Below, in pieces: positions 23,918 through 32,602 of a stretch of 64,000 bases of DNA. The stretch comes from Kribbella aluminosa. Lineage in GTDB: Bacteria > Actinomycetota > Actinomycetes > Propionibacteriales > Kribbellaceae. Every line of letters starts with the position of its first letter. The stretch's first letter is position 1. The notes under the pieces are model-generated. The model did no database searches. It had not been told where the DNA came from and saw nothing but the letters and a program-made list of their open reading frames with translations. The stretch spans positions 62,001-126,000 of the forward strand of contig NZ_JAGINT010000002.1 in NCBI RefSeq assembly GCF_017876295.1, in the 5' to 3' direction. A program made the translations under genes and the position numbers.

Positions 23918-26389
23918 CTAGCACAGTCCCACTGGGTCCTTTCCTGTGAGGAAGGCGGCGACGGCGGTGGCCGCGATGGATCCGGCGCGGTGCGCGGTCT
24001 GCCGGGTCGCGCCGGCCAGGTGCGGCGTCATCACGATGTTCGGCGCGGTCAGCAGTCGCGACCCCGCGGGCAACGGTTCGGCCGGGAACACGTCGAACGC
24101 CGCGGCGCCCAGCTGCCCCGACTCCAGAGCGTCGACGGTCGCGTCGTAGTCGAGCAGACCGCCGCGCGCGGTGTTCACCAGTACGGCGCCGCGCCGCATC
24201 GCCGCGAGCTGCTCCGCGCCGATCATGCCGCGGGTCTGATCGGTGAGGCGCGCGTGCAGGCTCACGACGTCGGAGCGGCGCAGCAACTCGTGTAGATCGA
24301 CGAGCTCGATGCCGTCCGGTGCCTGCTCGACGTACGGGTCCGACACCAGCACGTGCGCGCCGAAGGCGAGCAGCACCCGGGCGACCCGTTGGCCGATCGC
24401 GCCGTACCCGATCAGGCCCACCGTCGAGCCGTCGAGCTCGCTGCCGCACTCGTCGTACGCGTAGAGATCGGAGCGCCACTCACCCTGCTCCAGGGTCCGC
24501 TGCAGGCGCGGAAGGTTGCGCAGGGCACCCATCATCAACGCGACCGCGTGCTCGGCGGCCGCGACCGCGTTGCGCCCGGGCGTCGAGGCCACCGCGATCC
24601 CCCGCTGGGCCGCCGCGGCGACGTTCACGTTGACCGGCCCACCACGACAGACGACCAGGTACCGGAGGTCCGGCGCGGCGTCCAGCACGCGTTCGGTGAA
24701 CGGCCCCATCTGCGTGACCGCGAGCTCGACGCCGGCCAGCGCCTCGATCAGCTGGTCCTCCGCGTCACTCGCCTCGTCCACCTCGGCCACCCGTCCGTAC
24801 GGCGTCAGCGGCCACGGCAGAGTGACCTCCCGGAAGTCGAACGCGACGTCCGGGATCGTCCGCAGCGCGGCGGCGAGCAGGTCGTTCCGTACGAAGTGGT
24901 CGCCGGCGAGCAGCGTCTTGACGGTTCTCATCGATCTCCTGTGAACATTGGTGCCGGGTCGGACCAGCGCGGGCGGGGCCGCCTCGATCCGGCGGAGGTA
25001 GTGGGCGTAACCGTCGGCGTAGAACGCGGCACGGGCCGGGCCCGGGTCGACCTGGCGGGTCTCGGCGATCCATTCCGCGCCGGCGCTGTCCGGATCCACT
25101 GCCCGGCGGGCGCAGATCACGGCCCCCCGGGCGGCGACCTGTTCGGCCTCGGCGGTGTGCAGGGGCGCGTTCAGTACGTCGGCGAGGATCTGGGTCCACT
25201 CGCTGCTTCGGGCACCACCGCCGCACACCGTGACGCGACCGGTCCAGCCTGCCGCCTCGAGGCAGTGCCGGGCTGCGTACGCGATGCCCTCGCAGGTGGC
25301 GCGGACCAGGTCGGCCGTCGTCGTCGAGAGCGAGACGCCGTCGATCGAGCCGCGGGCGCGGGTGTCGACGAACGGGGCCCGCTCGCCGGACTCCGAGAGG
25401 TACGGCAGCACCGTCACGCCGGCGGCACCGGGTTGGCTGTCGGCGAGCAGTGCCGGCAGCTGATCGGTGGTCACGCCAACGAGTGCGAGCACCCGGTCGA
25501 GCGCCGCCGTACCGACCATCGCCGGCATCGCGCGCAGCCAGACACCGGGCGTCCAGGTGCCGAGGAACAGGCCGGCGGGCTCGCCGTCGACGGGAAGCTC
25601 ACGCGTGACGACCTGACAGGCCAACGTTGTCCCGACTGTCAGCAAGGCGTCACCCACCTCGGTGACACCGGCCCCCGCGGCGGCGGCCGGCAGGTCGTAC
25701 GGACCCGCGGAAACCCGTGTCCCGGCGACCATCCCACTCGCCCCGTCGCGCAGCTCCCCCACCGGCCCCGCAGCCACAACCGGCGCCAACAACCCCCGCA
25801 TGCCGGCCAACCCGGTAGCGGCGAGAGCCTCCTCGTCGTACTCCCCGGTCCTGGGATCAAGGAACGGCGCCGACGCATCCGAGACATCAGTCGCCCGTAC
25901 GCTGGTCAGCGCCTGCATCACCACGTCCTTGCAGTACGCCGCCGTTCCGGCCGCCTCGACAACCTCAGGCTCCTCCGCAAGCACTGCGGCGAGCAGGGGC
26001 CCGGAAGCTCCCGGAAACATGCGGTTTCCGGAACGGCGGAACACGTGTTCCGCAACCCCGTCCGCGGTCCACCGTTCGAGGATCGGGCTGCTCCGCGCGT
26101 CCAGCCAGGAGATCGCCGGGCGTACCGGCGTACCAGCGTCGTCGACCAGCCACAAGCCGTCGCCCTGCGCGGTGATCGCGAGTACGCCGGGGCTGTCGCC
26201 GGCGATGGCGGCCAGCTCACCTACCACCTCGTTGACCGAAGCAACTATCTCTTGGGTCTCGTGCTCGAATCGGCCGGTACTGCGATGCAAGAGCCTGGTC
26301 GGTCGAGCGGCCACGGCGACTGGGCGGCCGGCGGCGTCGAACGCGACGGCCTTCGTGACGGTGGTGCCTACGTCAACACCGACGTCCAT
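23918..26389 (-). CDS. FGGY kinase fused to D-2-hydroxyacid dehydrogenase
   Basis: One open frame of 823 residues. Residues 1 to about 475 are an FGGY carbohydrate kinase: DVGVDVGTTVTKAVAFD at the start, ITAQGDGLWLVDD, LLTVGTTLACQ and TVCGGGARSSEW near the ATP site. No stop follows. From residue 487 (MRTVKTLLAG) a full D-2-hydroxyacid dehydrogenase begins, with GLIGYGAIGQRVARVL, catalytic Arg in VNTARGGLLD and His in PNIVMTPHLAG. AGGAGA sits just upstream of that internal ATG (24931), so a separate dehydrogenase could also be made. The kinase ATG has GGAGGGGA upstream. Control by the adjacent DeoR regulator is likely. Confidence 0.85.
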   Translation of the reverse strand: MDVGVDVGTTVTKAVAFDAAGRPVAVAARPTRLLHRSTGRFEHETQEIVASVNEVVGELAAIAGDSPGVLAITAQGDGLWLVDDAGTPVRPAISWLDARSSPILERWTADGVAEHVFRRSGNRMFPGASGPLLAAVLAEEPEVVEAAGTAAYCKDVVMQALTSVRATDVSDASAPFLDPRTGEYDEEALAATGLAGMRGLLAPVVAAGPVGELRDGASGMVAGTRVSAGPYDLPAAAAGAGVTEVGDALLTVGTTLACQVVTRELPVDGEPAGLFLGTWTPGVWLRAMPAMVGTAALDRVLALVGVTTDQLPALLADSQPGAAGVTVLPYLSESGERAPFVDTRARGSIDGVSLSTTTADLVRATCEGIAYAARHCLEAAGWTGRVTVCGGGARSSEWTQILADVLNAPLHTAEAEQVAARGAVICARRAVDPDSAGAEWIAETRQVDPGPARAAFYADGYAHYLRRIEAAPPALVRPGTNVHRRSMRTVKTLLAGDHFVRNDLLAAALRTIPDVAFDFREVTLPWPLTPYGRVAEVDEASDAEDQLIEALAGVELAVTQMGPFTERVLDAAPDLRYLVVCRGGPVNVNVAAAAQRGIAVASTPGRNAVAAAEHAVALMMGALRNLPRLQRTLEQGEWRSDLYAYDECGSELDGSTVGLIGYGAIGQRVARVLLAFGAHVLVSDPYVEQAPDGIELVDLHELLRRSDVVSLHARLTDQTRGMIGAEQLAAMRRGAVLVNTARGGLLDYDATVDALESGQLGAAAFDVFPAEPLPAGSRLLTAPNIVMTPHLAGATRQTAHRAGSIAATAVAAFLTGKDPVGLC

Positions 26390-26400
26390 ACAGTCCCCTC

Positions 26401-27201
26401 CTAGAGTTCGGCGACCTCCACGGTCGCGCCGTGGTCGCGTAGTGCGTCGATCAGGTCCTTCGGAGTCTTCTCGTCGACGATCACGATGTCGAAGTCGGCC
26501 AGCGGCGCGAGCCGGTGCAGGGCGGTGCGTTGCAGCTTGCCGTGGTCGACCATCAGCACCTTGGTCTTCGCCGCGCGCAGCATCGCCCGCTTCACCAGCA
26601 CGATCTCCTCCTCCTGGTGGAACGCGTGCGTCGGCGACACCGCGGAGACCGAGCAGAACAGCAGGTCGGTGTGCAGCGCCTCGACCGCCTCCGCGCACGG
26701 CATCCCGCCGAACGAGTCGTGGGTCGCGGAGTAGATCCCGCCGAGCGCCAGCAGCGTGATGTCCCGGAGCAGCGCCAGCTTGGTGATGGCGGGCAGAAAG
26801 TTCGTTGCCACGGTCAACGGTGTGATGTCCTCGAACAGGTCCACCAGCGCCAGCGCACTGGTGGAGTCGTCGAGCATCACCGACATCCCCGGCTCGATCA
26901 TCGTCCGCGCGTGCCGGGCGATCGCGAGCTTCTCCGCGTGCGCGGTGTTCAGCCGGTACGCGACGTTGCTCTCGAACACGCTCGTCGGCTGTGCGCTGAC
27001 ACCGCCGCGGTACTTGCGCACCACGCCCTGCCGCTCGAGCTCGTCCAGGTCGCGGTGCACGGTCATCACACTGACGCCGAACGCCTCGACCAGGTCGTTC
27101 GCCGACACCGAGCCGTGCTTCACGACGTACGCCGCGATCTCGGCCTGCCGGCGCGCGGGCCGGCTCAGTTCGGCGGTGTCGCCGTCGACATCCGAAGTCA
27201 T
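26401..27201 (-). CDS. DeoR-family regulator
   Basis: The 266-residue protein has an N-terminal helix-turn-helix (VVKHGSVSANDLVEAFGVS, then TVHRDLDELERQGVVRKYRGG). Its C-terminal sugar-phosphate sensing domain includes MLDDSTSALALVDLF, TVATNFLPAI, ALGGIYSATHDSFGG and VDHGKLQRTALHRLAP. The ATG overlaps the stop of the histidine phosphatase in ATGA. It lies between two FGGY kinase genes and probably represses this sugar operon in response to a phosphorylated intermediate. Confidence 0.88.
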   Translation of the reverse strand: MTSDVDGDTAELSRPARRQAEIAAYVVKHGSVSANDLVEAFGVSVMTVHRDLDELERQGVVRKYRGGVSAQPTSVFESNVAYRLNTAHAEKLAIARHARTMIEPGMSVMLDDSTSALALVDLFEDITPLTVATNFLPAITKLALLRDITLLALGGIYSATHDSFGGMPCAEAVEALHTDLLFCSVSAVSPTHAFHQEEEIVLVKRAMLRAAKTKVLMVDHGKLQRTALHRLAPLADFDIVIVDEKTPKDLIDALRDHGATVEVAEL

Positions 27202-27815
27202 GTCAGGGTCTCCAAACGTAGCGGAGGAACGTTGTACGCCTCGAGACCCACTGTGCCGTCCTGCCACCGGAAACGCACCAGCGCCGCGGGACCGAGCGCA
27301 GGCAGCAGTCTGCGGTAGTCGTTCAGCCGCAGCCCCAGCACCCTGCAGACGAGCAGCCGGACGAGGGTGTTGTGCGCGACGGCGAAGACCTTCCGGCCCT
27401 GGTGCAGCCGGCCGATCTCGTGGAACACCTCGTGCACCCGATCGGCTGCTTCGGCGGGATCCTCGCCGCCCGGAAAGTGGTCCCGCACCGGGTCCACCTC
27501 GAAGGCCTTCGCCACCGCGGGCGGCAACTCGCTCAGCATCTTCCCCTCGGCGGACCCGAAGTCGACCTCACGCAGCCGGGCGTCGACGGTCGGCTCGAGC
27601 TTGAGGGCCTCCGCCAGCGGCGCGATGGTCTGCCGGGCCCGGAGCATCGGCGAGCACCACAACGCGTCCGGCGCGTAGTCGAGCGCCCAGTCCTTGAGCA
27701 GTTGCGCCTGCTGGACGCCGACCTCGTCGATCGGGAGATCGGTGGAGCCGGTGTACCGGTTGCCGTCGTGCCATTCGGTCCGGCCGTGGCGGGCCAGCAC
27801 GATCGTCGTTCTCAT
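27198..27815 (-). CDS. Histidine phosphatase-family protein
   Basis: The 205-residue protein begins with the phosphohistidine motif VLARHGRTEWHDGNRYTG (RHG, about residues 9-11). It has CSPMLRARQT near 54-63, catalytic Glu in LREVDFGSAEGK and the second His in FAVAHNTLVRLLV. Members dephosphorylate sugar phosphates or other small molecules. It overlaps both the upstream kinase and the downstream regulator by four bases, so it belongs to the sugar operon. Confidence 0.88.
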   Translation of the reverse strand: MRTTIVLARHGRTEWHDGNRYTGSTDLPIDEVGVQQAQLLKDWALDYAPDALWCSPMLRARQTIAPLAEALKLEPTVDARLREVDFGSAEGKMLSELPPAVAKAFEVDPVRDHFPGGEDPAEAADRVHEVFHEIGRLHQGRKVFAVAHNTLVRLLVCRVLGLRLNDYRRLLPALGPAALVRFRWQDGTVGLEAYNVPPLRLETLT

Positions 27816-29146
27816 CCCCGGTACCCCCGGCGGTCGAGCTCCGCGACGAAGTCGCCGTACAGGTCGTCGAGCCGTTCCCCGCGCGGCTCGAGCACCCGAT
27901 CGACGCGGACCATCCGGCGGGCGGTGCCGGTGAGGTCCCGGCCGCCGGACGCCGCGAGCACAGCCATGCCGTACGCCGGGTCCGGGACGGCCGGAAGCTC
28001 CACCGGTACGCCGAGGACGTCGGCGCGCAACTGGTTCCAGTACCCGCTCCGGGTGCCGCCGCCGGTGAGCGAGACCGAGCGGACCGGGTCGGCGCCGAGT
28101 GCCTGCAGGTGCTCGAACGCGAGCCGCTCGACGAACGCGACACCTTGCAGCACGGCTGAATACGTATGCACCTCGCCAGGTGTGCTGCCGAGCGTGAACC
28201 GCTCCGCCTGCGGCGCGACGAACGGGAACCGCTCACCGGTCTTGGTGAGCGGGTAGGTGACAGCAGCGACCGGGTACGCCCCGTGATCGAGAGCGTCGAG
28301 GTCGGCGCCGGGCAGGAGCTCGGTGAGTACGCCGGCGCCCGAACTGGACGCGCCACCGGGGAGCCAGCCGCCGTCGGGGTGCCGGTGACTGTAGACGGCA
28401 CCCGTGGGGTCGGTGATGAGGTCGGCGCTGACACCTTTGAGGACCAGCGTCGTACCGAGGACCGAGTTCCAGGCGCCGGGGGCGAGGGCGCCGGCGGCGA
28501 TCTGCGCGGCGCAGCCGTCGGTCATGCCCGCGTGGACAGGGATGCCGCCGGGGGTGCGGCCGAGTTCGGTGCCGGGGCGGACGACCTCGGGGAAGGCTTC
28601 GAGCGGCAGGCCGAGTTTGCCGAACGCGGCCGCCGGCCAGGACTCGGCGACCAGGTCGTAGCCGGTCTTGAGGGCGTGGCTGGTGTCGGTCGCGACCGGG
28701 TGGCCGACGAGATGGGCCGCGACGAAGTCGGCGCTGTGCGCGACGCGGCGGTCTGTGAGGTCCAGGTCGAGGATCTTCGGGAGCGCCCAGGTCGGCTGCA
28801 TGCCGGTCGCCCACCGGTCAGGGTCCGCGTCGACGATCTGCGCGCGGCGGGCGGCCGCGCGGGCGTCGTCGTACATCAGGGCCGGGGTGACCGGTCGGGC
28901 GGAGCGGTCGGTGAGCAGGAAGGTGCCGGAGGTGGAGCAGATGGCGATCCCGTCGACGCCGCGGGTGCCGACCTCGGCGAGGACCGCGTCGACGGCGGTC
29001 AGCCACTCCTGCGGATCCTGCTCGTGGCGGACGCCGTCGCGGTGACTGGTTAGCGGTCGGGCCGCCCGGGACAGCACCTGGCCCTTGGCATCGGCCAGCA
29101 CGGCGCGCACACTTTGCGTGCCGAGGTCGAGCCCGATCCAGCCCAC
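27812..29146 (-). CDS. FGGY-family carbohydrate kinase
   Basis: The 444-residue kinase has the phosphate-binding start WIGLDLGTQSVRAVL, ICSTSGTFLLTD near 69-80, PVHAGMTDGCAAQIAAG near 200-216 with the catalytic Asp, and the adenosine motif SLTGGGTRSGYW near 365-376. Substrate cannot be named; ribulose-, xylulose- or erythrulose-type sugars are candidates. The GTG start follows GGAGGCGG. It is the first gene of the operon, and an A/T-rich palindrome lies 20 bases upstream. Confidence 0.87.
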   Translation of the reverse strand: MGWIGLDLGTQSVRAVLADAKGQVLSRAARPLTSHRDGVRHEQDPQEWLTAVDAVLAEVGTRGVDGIAICSTSGTFLLTDRSARPVTPALMYDDARAAARRAQIVDADPDRWATGMQPTWALPKILDLDLTDRRVAHSADFVAAHLVGHPVATDTSHALKTGYDLVAESWPAAAFGKLGLPLEAFPEVVRPGTELGRTPGGIPVHAGMTDGCAAQIAAGALAPGAWNSVLGTTLVLKGVSADLITDPTGAVYSHRHPDGGWLPGGASSSGAGVLTELLPGADLDALDHGAYPVAAVTYPLTKTGERFPFVAPQAERFTLGSTPGEVHTYSAVLQGVAFVERLAFEHLQALGADPVRSVSLTGGGTRSGYWNQLRADVLGVPVELPAVPDPAYGMAVLAASGGRDLTGTARRMVRVDRVLEPRGERLDDLYGDFVAELDRRGYRG

Positions 29147-29165
29147 GTACCGCCTCCAGAGTGAG

Positions 29166-29190
29166 TGTTATCTACATTGGTAACATAACA
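29166..29190. promoter_or_regulatory. Putative DeoR operator
   Basis: TGTTAT and ATAACA form a palindrome separated by 13 bases, with a GTTAT/GTAAC pair nested inside. It lies directly upstream of the first gene of the kinase operon and is strikingly A/T-rich for this genome. Confidence 0.55.
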
Positions 29191-29290
29191 CCAGATCGCG
29201 ATAAGAGTACGCCAGTTCCCTGGCCGAAGGCGGACACAAGTCGGCTCCCGGACGCCGGGGCGCACGGGAGCCGAAGGTTCTTGCGGGCGG

Positions 29291-29524
29291 TCAGGAATGC
29301 ATCAGGAGCAGGCCCGGGTCGATGGTGGCGAGCTCGAGGCGGCCGGCATCGACGGCGCCGTACGCACCGATCGGGCCGCTGGAGCGACGACCGTTGCGGT
29401 TCAGCCAGAACCGCCAGCCCGTCGGAGCCGCGGGCCAGGCCGGGTCGGGTTGCCAGCCGACCGGCGGACGCCACCCGGCGGTGGGCGGCTCAGGCCAGTC
29501 GGGCGGTGAGTTGAACTTGTGCAC
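29291..29524 (-). CDS. Short Trp/Pro-rich protein
   Basis: The 77-residue protein starts at GTG 29524 with FNSPPDWPEPP, followed by spaced Trp-Pro motifs (WRPPVGWQPDPAWP, GWRFWLN). The same module forms the N-terminus of the Excalibur protein about 0.3 kb upstream, so the two share an origin. Here the transmembrane and Excalibur parts are absent. The module may bind a wall or membrane partner; function is unknown. Confidence 0.6.
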   Translation of the reverse strand: MHKFNSPPDWPEPPTAGWRPPVGWQPDPAWPAAPTGWRFWLNRNGRRSSGPIGAYGAVDAGRLELATIDPGLLLMHS

Positions 29525-29716
29525 GAGCGGGTCCCTTCGAGTGAACAGCGATCCGCTGCCGTTGATCCGTACCTGACGAATCAACGACCCGACGCACCGA
29601 ATGTCACGGACAAATCTTCGTAAAGTTTCATCCGGCGCACGGGCTCATCCCACCACCGAAACCTCGCTGCGGCAAGCGTTCTCTCACCAGCCGGACTGCA
29701 CGTGCATCGGCACCGG

Positions 29717-29788
29717 CTACCCACAGGTTCCCGGGTAGTTGTGCACAGCAATTGCCTACATATCCACAATCTGCAGGAGTTATCCACA
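29717..29788. promoter_or_regulatory. Cluster of DnaA-box-like sites
   Basis: TTATCCACA at 29780-29788 is a perfect consensus DnaA box. ATATCCACA at 29760-29768 and TTGTGCACA at 29739-29747 each differ by about one base, and CTACCCACA at 29717-29725 by two. Their starts are 22, 21 and 20 bases apart, close to two helical turns. The cluster lies in a 283-base gap upstream of the short Trp/Pro-rich gene. No dnaA or dnaN is nearby, so this is not an obvious origin. Confidence 0.6.
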
Positions 29789-29807
29789 GATAAACCGTTG
29801 CTCAGGG

Positions 29808-30428
29808 CTACTCGCAGGCCACTCCGTCTCCGTCACGGTCGAGATGCGCAGCGTAACCAGGCTGACCGCGATACAGCGGCGCCTTGCCTGCTGCGCGGAC
29901 CGCCGCGCAGTTCGCGTAGTACGTGGTTTCGACCGGTGCGCTCGTCGTCTTGGGCGCGGTGGTCTGTGTACTCCGTGCCGGCGGTACGGGTGCGGTGGTA
30001 CGGGTCGTGGTCCGCGGCGCGGGCACCGTCACGGTCCGTGCCGGGAGCGGCGCCTGGGTGACCGTTGCCGTCGGCCCCTGAACGGTCTGCACCGGCCCCT
30101 TGACGGTCACCGTCGAGGTCGGCCCCGGCGCCGTGACCGTCGTACCCGGCGCCGACGAGACTGCCGCCGGTGTGTTGTTACCGCCGATCGCCACCAGTAC
30201 GACGATGAACGCCGCCGCGCCCGCGCCCCAGCCCGCGATCAGCTTCGCCGGCGAGTCCGCGCCGTACCGGCCGTAGGGTCCACGCGCCCGCGTGCCCCGC
30301 GCAGTCAGCCAGAACGCCCAGCCGGCCGGCGCGGCCGGCCAGGACGGGTCCGGCTTCCAGCCGGGTGGTGGTTGCCAGTCCGGGGCCGGCGATGCCGGCC
30401 AGTCCGGTGGCGAGTTGAAAGTTGCCAT
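29808..30428 (-). CDS. Excalibur-domain membrane protein
   Basis: The 206-residue protein has an N-terminal Trp/Pro module (NSPPDWPASPAPDWQPPPGW), a transmembrane helix near 66-83 (GWGAGAAAFIVVLVAI), a long Thr/Pro/Val-rich outer linker, and a C-terminal Excalibur calcium-binding motif (YYANCAAVRAAGKAPLYRG, then HLDRDGDGVACE). The DxDxDGxxCE end is diagnostic. It is probably anchored with the Excalibur domain outside the cell. The start follows GGGGGGAA. Confidence 0.87.
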   Translation of the reverse strand: MATFNSPPDWPASPAPDWQPPPGWKPDPSWPAAPAGWAFWLTARGTRARGPYGRYGADSPAKLIAGWGAGAAAFIVVLVAIGGNNTPAAVSSAPGTTVTAPGPTSTVTVKGPVQTVQGPTATVTQAPLPARTVTVPAPRTTTRTTAPVPPARSTQTTAPKTTSAPVETTYYANCAAVRAAGKAPLYRGQPGYAAHLDRDGDGVACE

Positions 30429-30494
30429 GGTGAGTTCCCCCCTCGGGGGTTACATCCAGTGACCATGGCGCTGTGTTACAGAAGCTTCTAGGCG

Positions 30495-30520
30495 ACCTGT
30501 GCCGGATCCCGCGCACAGGT
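30495..30520. other. Hairpin in 30.4-30.65 kb gap
   Basis: ACCTGTG and CACAGGT pair around a 12-base loop. An AGAAGCTTCT palindrome lies just to the left (30480-30489). The gap separates two divergent genes and probably contains both promoters, though no clear -35/-10 pair stands out. Confidence 0.35.
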
Positions 30521-30654
30521 TCCGGGCCGGAGGTCGAGGTTTCGACGCAGGTCGAATAGCCCGCGAATCGGAACTCGGCGTTCCGGGAGCTCGTCGGAAT
30601 CAGCATCTGTCCAGCCGGCAACGAGTCGGCCAAACGACGAGGGAGCCATCCACG

Positions 30655-30912
30655 ATGTTCGAGAAGGCGAGAGTACGGCAGGCTGACAAGAATCTCTCCG
30701 CAGCCGAGAAGCGGCAGCGGGACACGGAGGAGAACGGCAGGGCAACACGGGCGGCGTTCCACGGGACGGCCGCGGGCAGAGGGGCCGTCGAGTCCAGCAG
30801 GCGCGCCGACAAGGGCGCCAAGAAGGAGGTGAAGCGGGCCGAGAAGAAGTACGACAGGGCACAGCAGCGGTTGGACGACAAGAACGCGCGGAAGCGAGGG
30901 ACCGAGCGCTGA
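30655..30912 (+). CDS. Small basic helical protein
   Basis: The 85-residue protein is almost entirely charged and helical. It contains stretches such as KARVRQADKNLSAAEKRQRD and DKGAKKEVKRAEKKYDRAQQ, suggesting a coiled coil or nucleic-acid-associated helix. No domain is recognised. GAGGGAG lies 14 bases upstream of the ATG. Lys/Arg/Glu-rich composition and codon use fit a real gene. Confidence 0.6.
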   Translation: MFEKARVRQADKNLSAAEKRQRDTEENGRATRAAFHGTAAGRGAVESSRRADKGAKKEVKRAEKKYDRAQQRLDDKNARKRGTER

Positions 30913-31042
30913 CCACAGCCCGGGGAGCAGCGCCTGCGGCGGGTCGTTTCGTGGCTTGTTTCACAGGTTTACAACGTCGGAAGTAGCCGGTACAACCGAG
31001 AGCGAGACCGGTCCGCCCCCAGGTTTCGAGAGGTGTACGCCC

Positions 31043-32459
31043 ATGAGACTGCTCCGTGTTGCCGCAGCCGCCGTACTACTCCTCGGCGTACTCGCGCCGA
31101 CCGCACCGGCCGCCGAGATCCAGGAGAAAGCAGTGACCTCCCAGACGACGTCGCAGACGTTCCGGAACCCGGTGAACCCGTCGGCGGATCCGTCGATGAT
31201 GTTCTACAACGGGAAGTACTACGTCGCGACCACCCGCGGCGACCGGATCGGGATCTGGTCGTCCAGCAGCGCCGCGACGCTGCTCGTCCAGCCCGAGCAG
31301 GTGGTCTGGCGGGACTCCGACACCAGCCGGAACACGCAGATGTGGGCGCCGGCGTTCCGGCACGTCGGCGGCCGCTGGTACATCTACTACACGGCCTCCG
31401 ACGGCGTGGACGCCAACCACCGGATGTACGTCCTCGAGTCGGCCGGCGACGACCCGCTCGGTCCGTACAGCTTCAAGGCGAAGATCGCCGACTTCGGCGA
31501 GTACGCGATCGACGGCGAGCCGTTCACGATCAACGGGCAGCAGTACTTCGTCTGGACCGGGCCGGGCCGCGGCCAGGGCGGTCCGGCGCAGCTCTACATC
31601 GTCCGGATGAGCAACCCGTGGACGTCCGTCGGCGACCGCGTCGCGATCCCGGCCGACGGCGGGTGCAGCGAAGTACGCGAGGGTCCGACCCCGCTGTACG
31701 GCGCGACGCGCACGTTCCTGACCTACTCGACGTGCGACACCGGCAAGCCGGACTACCAGTTGTGGATGAAGAGCATCGCGAACGGCGCCGACCCGATGGT
31801 CGCGTCGAACTGGGTGCAGCACGCCGGCCCGATCTTCTCCCGCAACGACGACACCGGCGTCTGGGGCCCCGGCCACCACTCGTTCTTCAAGTCGCCGGAC
31901 GGCACCGAGGACTGGATCGCGTACCACGCGAAGAACACCAGCGCGTATACGTATTCGTTCCGCACCACCCGCATCCAGAAGATCACCTGGAACGCGGACG
32001 GTACGCCGAACCTCGGCCGCCCACTGGCCGCCGGCGCGACGCAGAACCTGCCGTCCGGCGACCCGGGCTCGTCGAACTACTGGATCAACGACACCGACGC
32101 CGCGGTCGCCTACACCGGCGCCTGGAGCTCCGGCTCGGGCTGCGGCAACCAGTGCTTCTGGGGCAACGACCACTGGAGCTGGGAGCCGAACGCGACCGCC
32201 ACCATCAGCTTCACCGGTACCTGCGTCGCGCTGCTGAGCGTCGCCGACACCGGCAACGGGATCGCTGCGATCTCGGTCGACGGCGGCCCCGGAGCAACGC
32301 GTCGACTACTACAGCTCGATCCGCGTCGGCGAACAGCTGATGTACATCAGCCCCACGCTACCGTCCGGCCCGCACACGGTCCGTGTCCGCGTCACCGGCG
32401 ACAAGAACCCGTCCTCCACCGGCGCAGTCATCAGCCTGGACCGCATCGAGGTCTACTGA
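31043..32459 (+). pseudogene. Secreted GH43-like hydrolase, frameshifted
   Basis: The protein starts MRLLRVAAAAVLLLGVLAPT (signal peptide) behind GAGAGG. A five-bladed-propeller glycosidase domain follows, with NPSADPSMMFYNGKYYVATT holding the base Asp, MWAPAFRHVGGRWYIYYTAS, IDGEPF and VREGPTPL. The last third is a carbohydrate-binding-like region. At about 32287-32293 a run of four C is one longer than the frame needs. With one base removed, the reading continues EQRVDYYSSIRVGEQLMYIS to a TGA at 32457. So the C-terminal 55 residues are frameshifted, either by mutation or a sequencing error. Arabinan or arabinofuranoside is a likely substrate. Confidence 0.82.
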
Positions 32460-32493
32460 GAGGCCTGCCGAGAGGCCGGCTGAGAGGCCGGCT
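32458..32493. repeat. Three tandem 12-bp repeats
   Basis: GAGAGGCCTGCC, GAGAGGCCGGCT and GAGAGGCCGGCT follow one another directly after the hydrolase stop codon. Confidence 0.8.
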
Positions 32494-32500
32494 GACGCCA

Positions 32501-32587
32501 AGGTGCGCCGTACGGCGTCGACGGAACCCTCCCAGTGTGCTCCATCGACGCCACGGCGCACCTATCCGTGTATCGGAACTGGGAGGG
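32501..32587. terminator. Interleaved inverted repeats, pseudoknot-like
   Basis: AGGTGCGCCGT (32501-32511) pairs with ACGGCGCACCT (32553-32563), supported by GGCGTCGA/TCGACGCC inside. CCCTCCCAGT (32527-32536) pairs with ACTGGGAGGG (32578-32587). The two sets of arms are interleaved. It lies between convergent genes and probably terminates both. Confidence 0.6.
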
Positions 32588-32602
32588 CTCGCGTTACAGC
32601 GG

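Noticed and set aside
29717..29788. Chromosomal replication origin
   Set aside because: Only four DnaA-box-like sites, no A/T-rich unwinding region and no dnaA, dnaN or gyr genes nearby.
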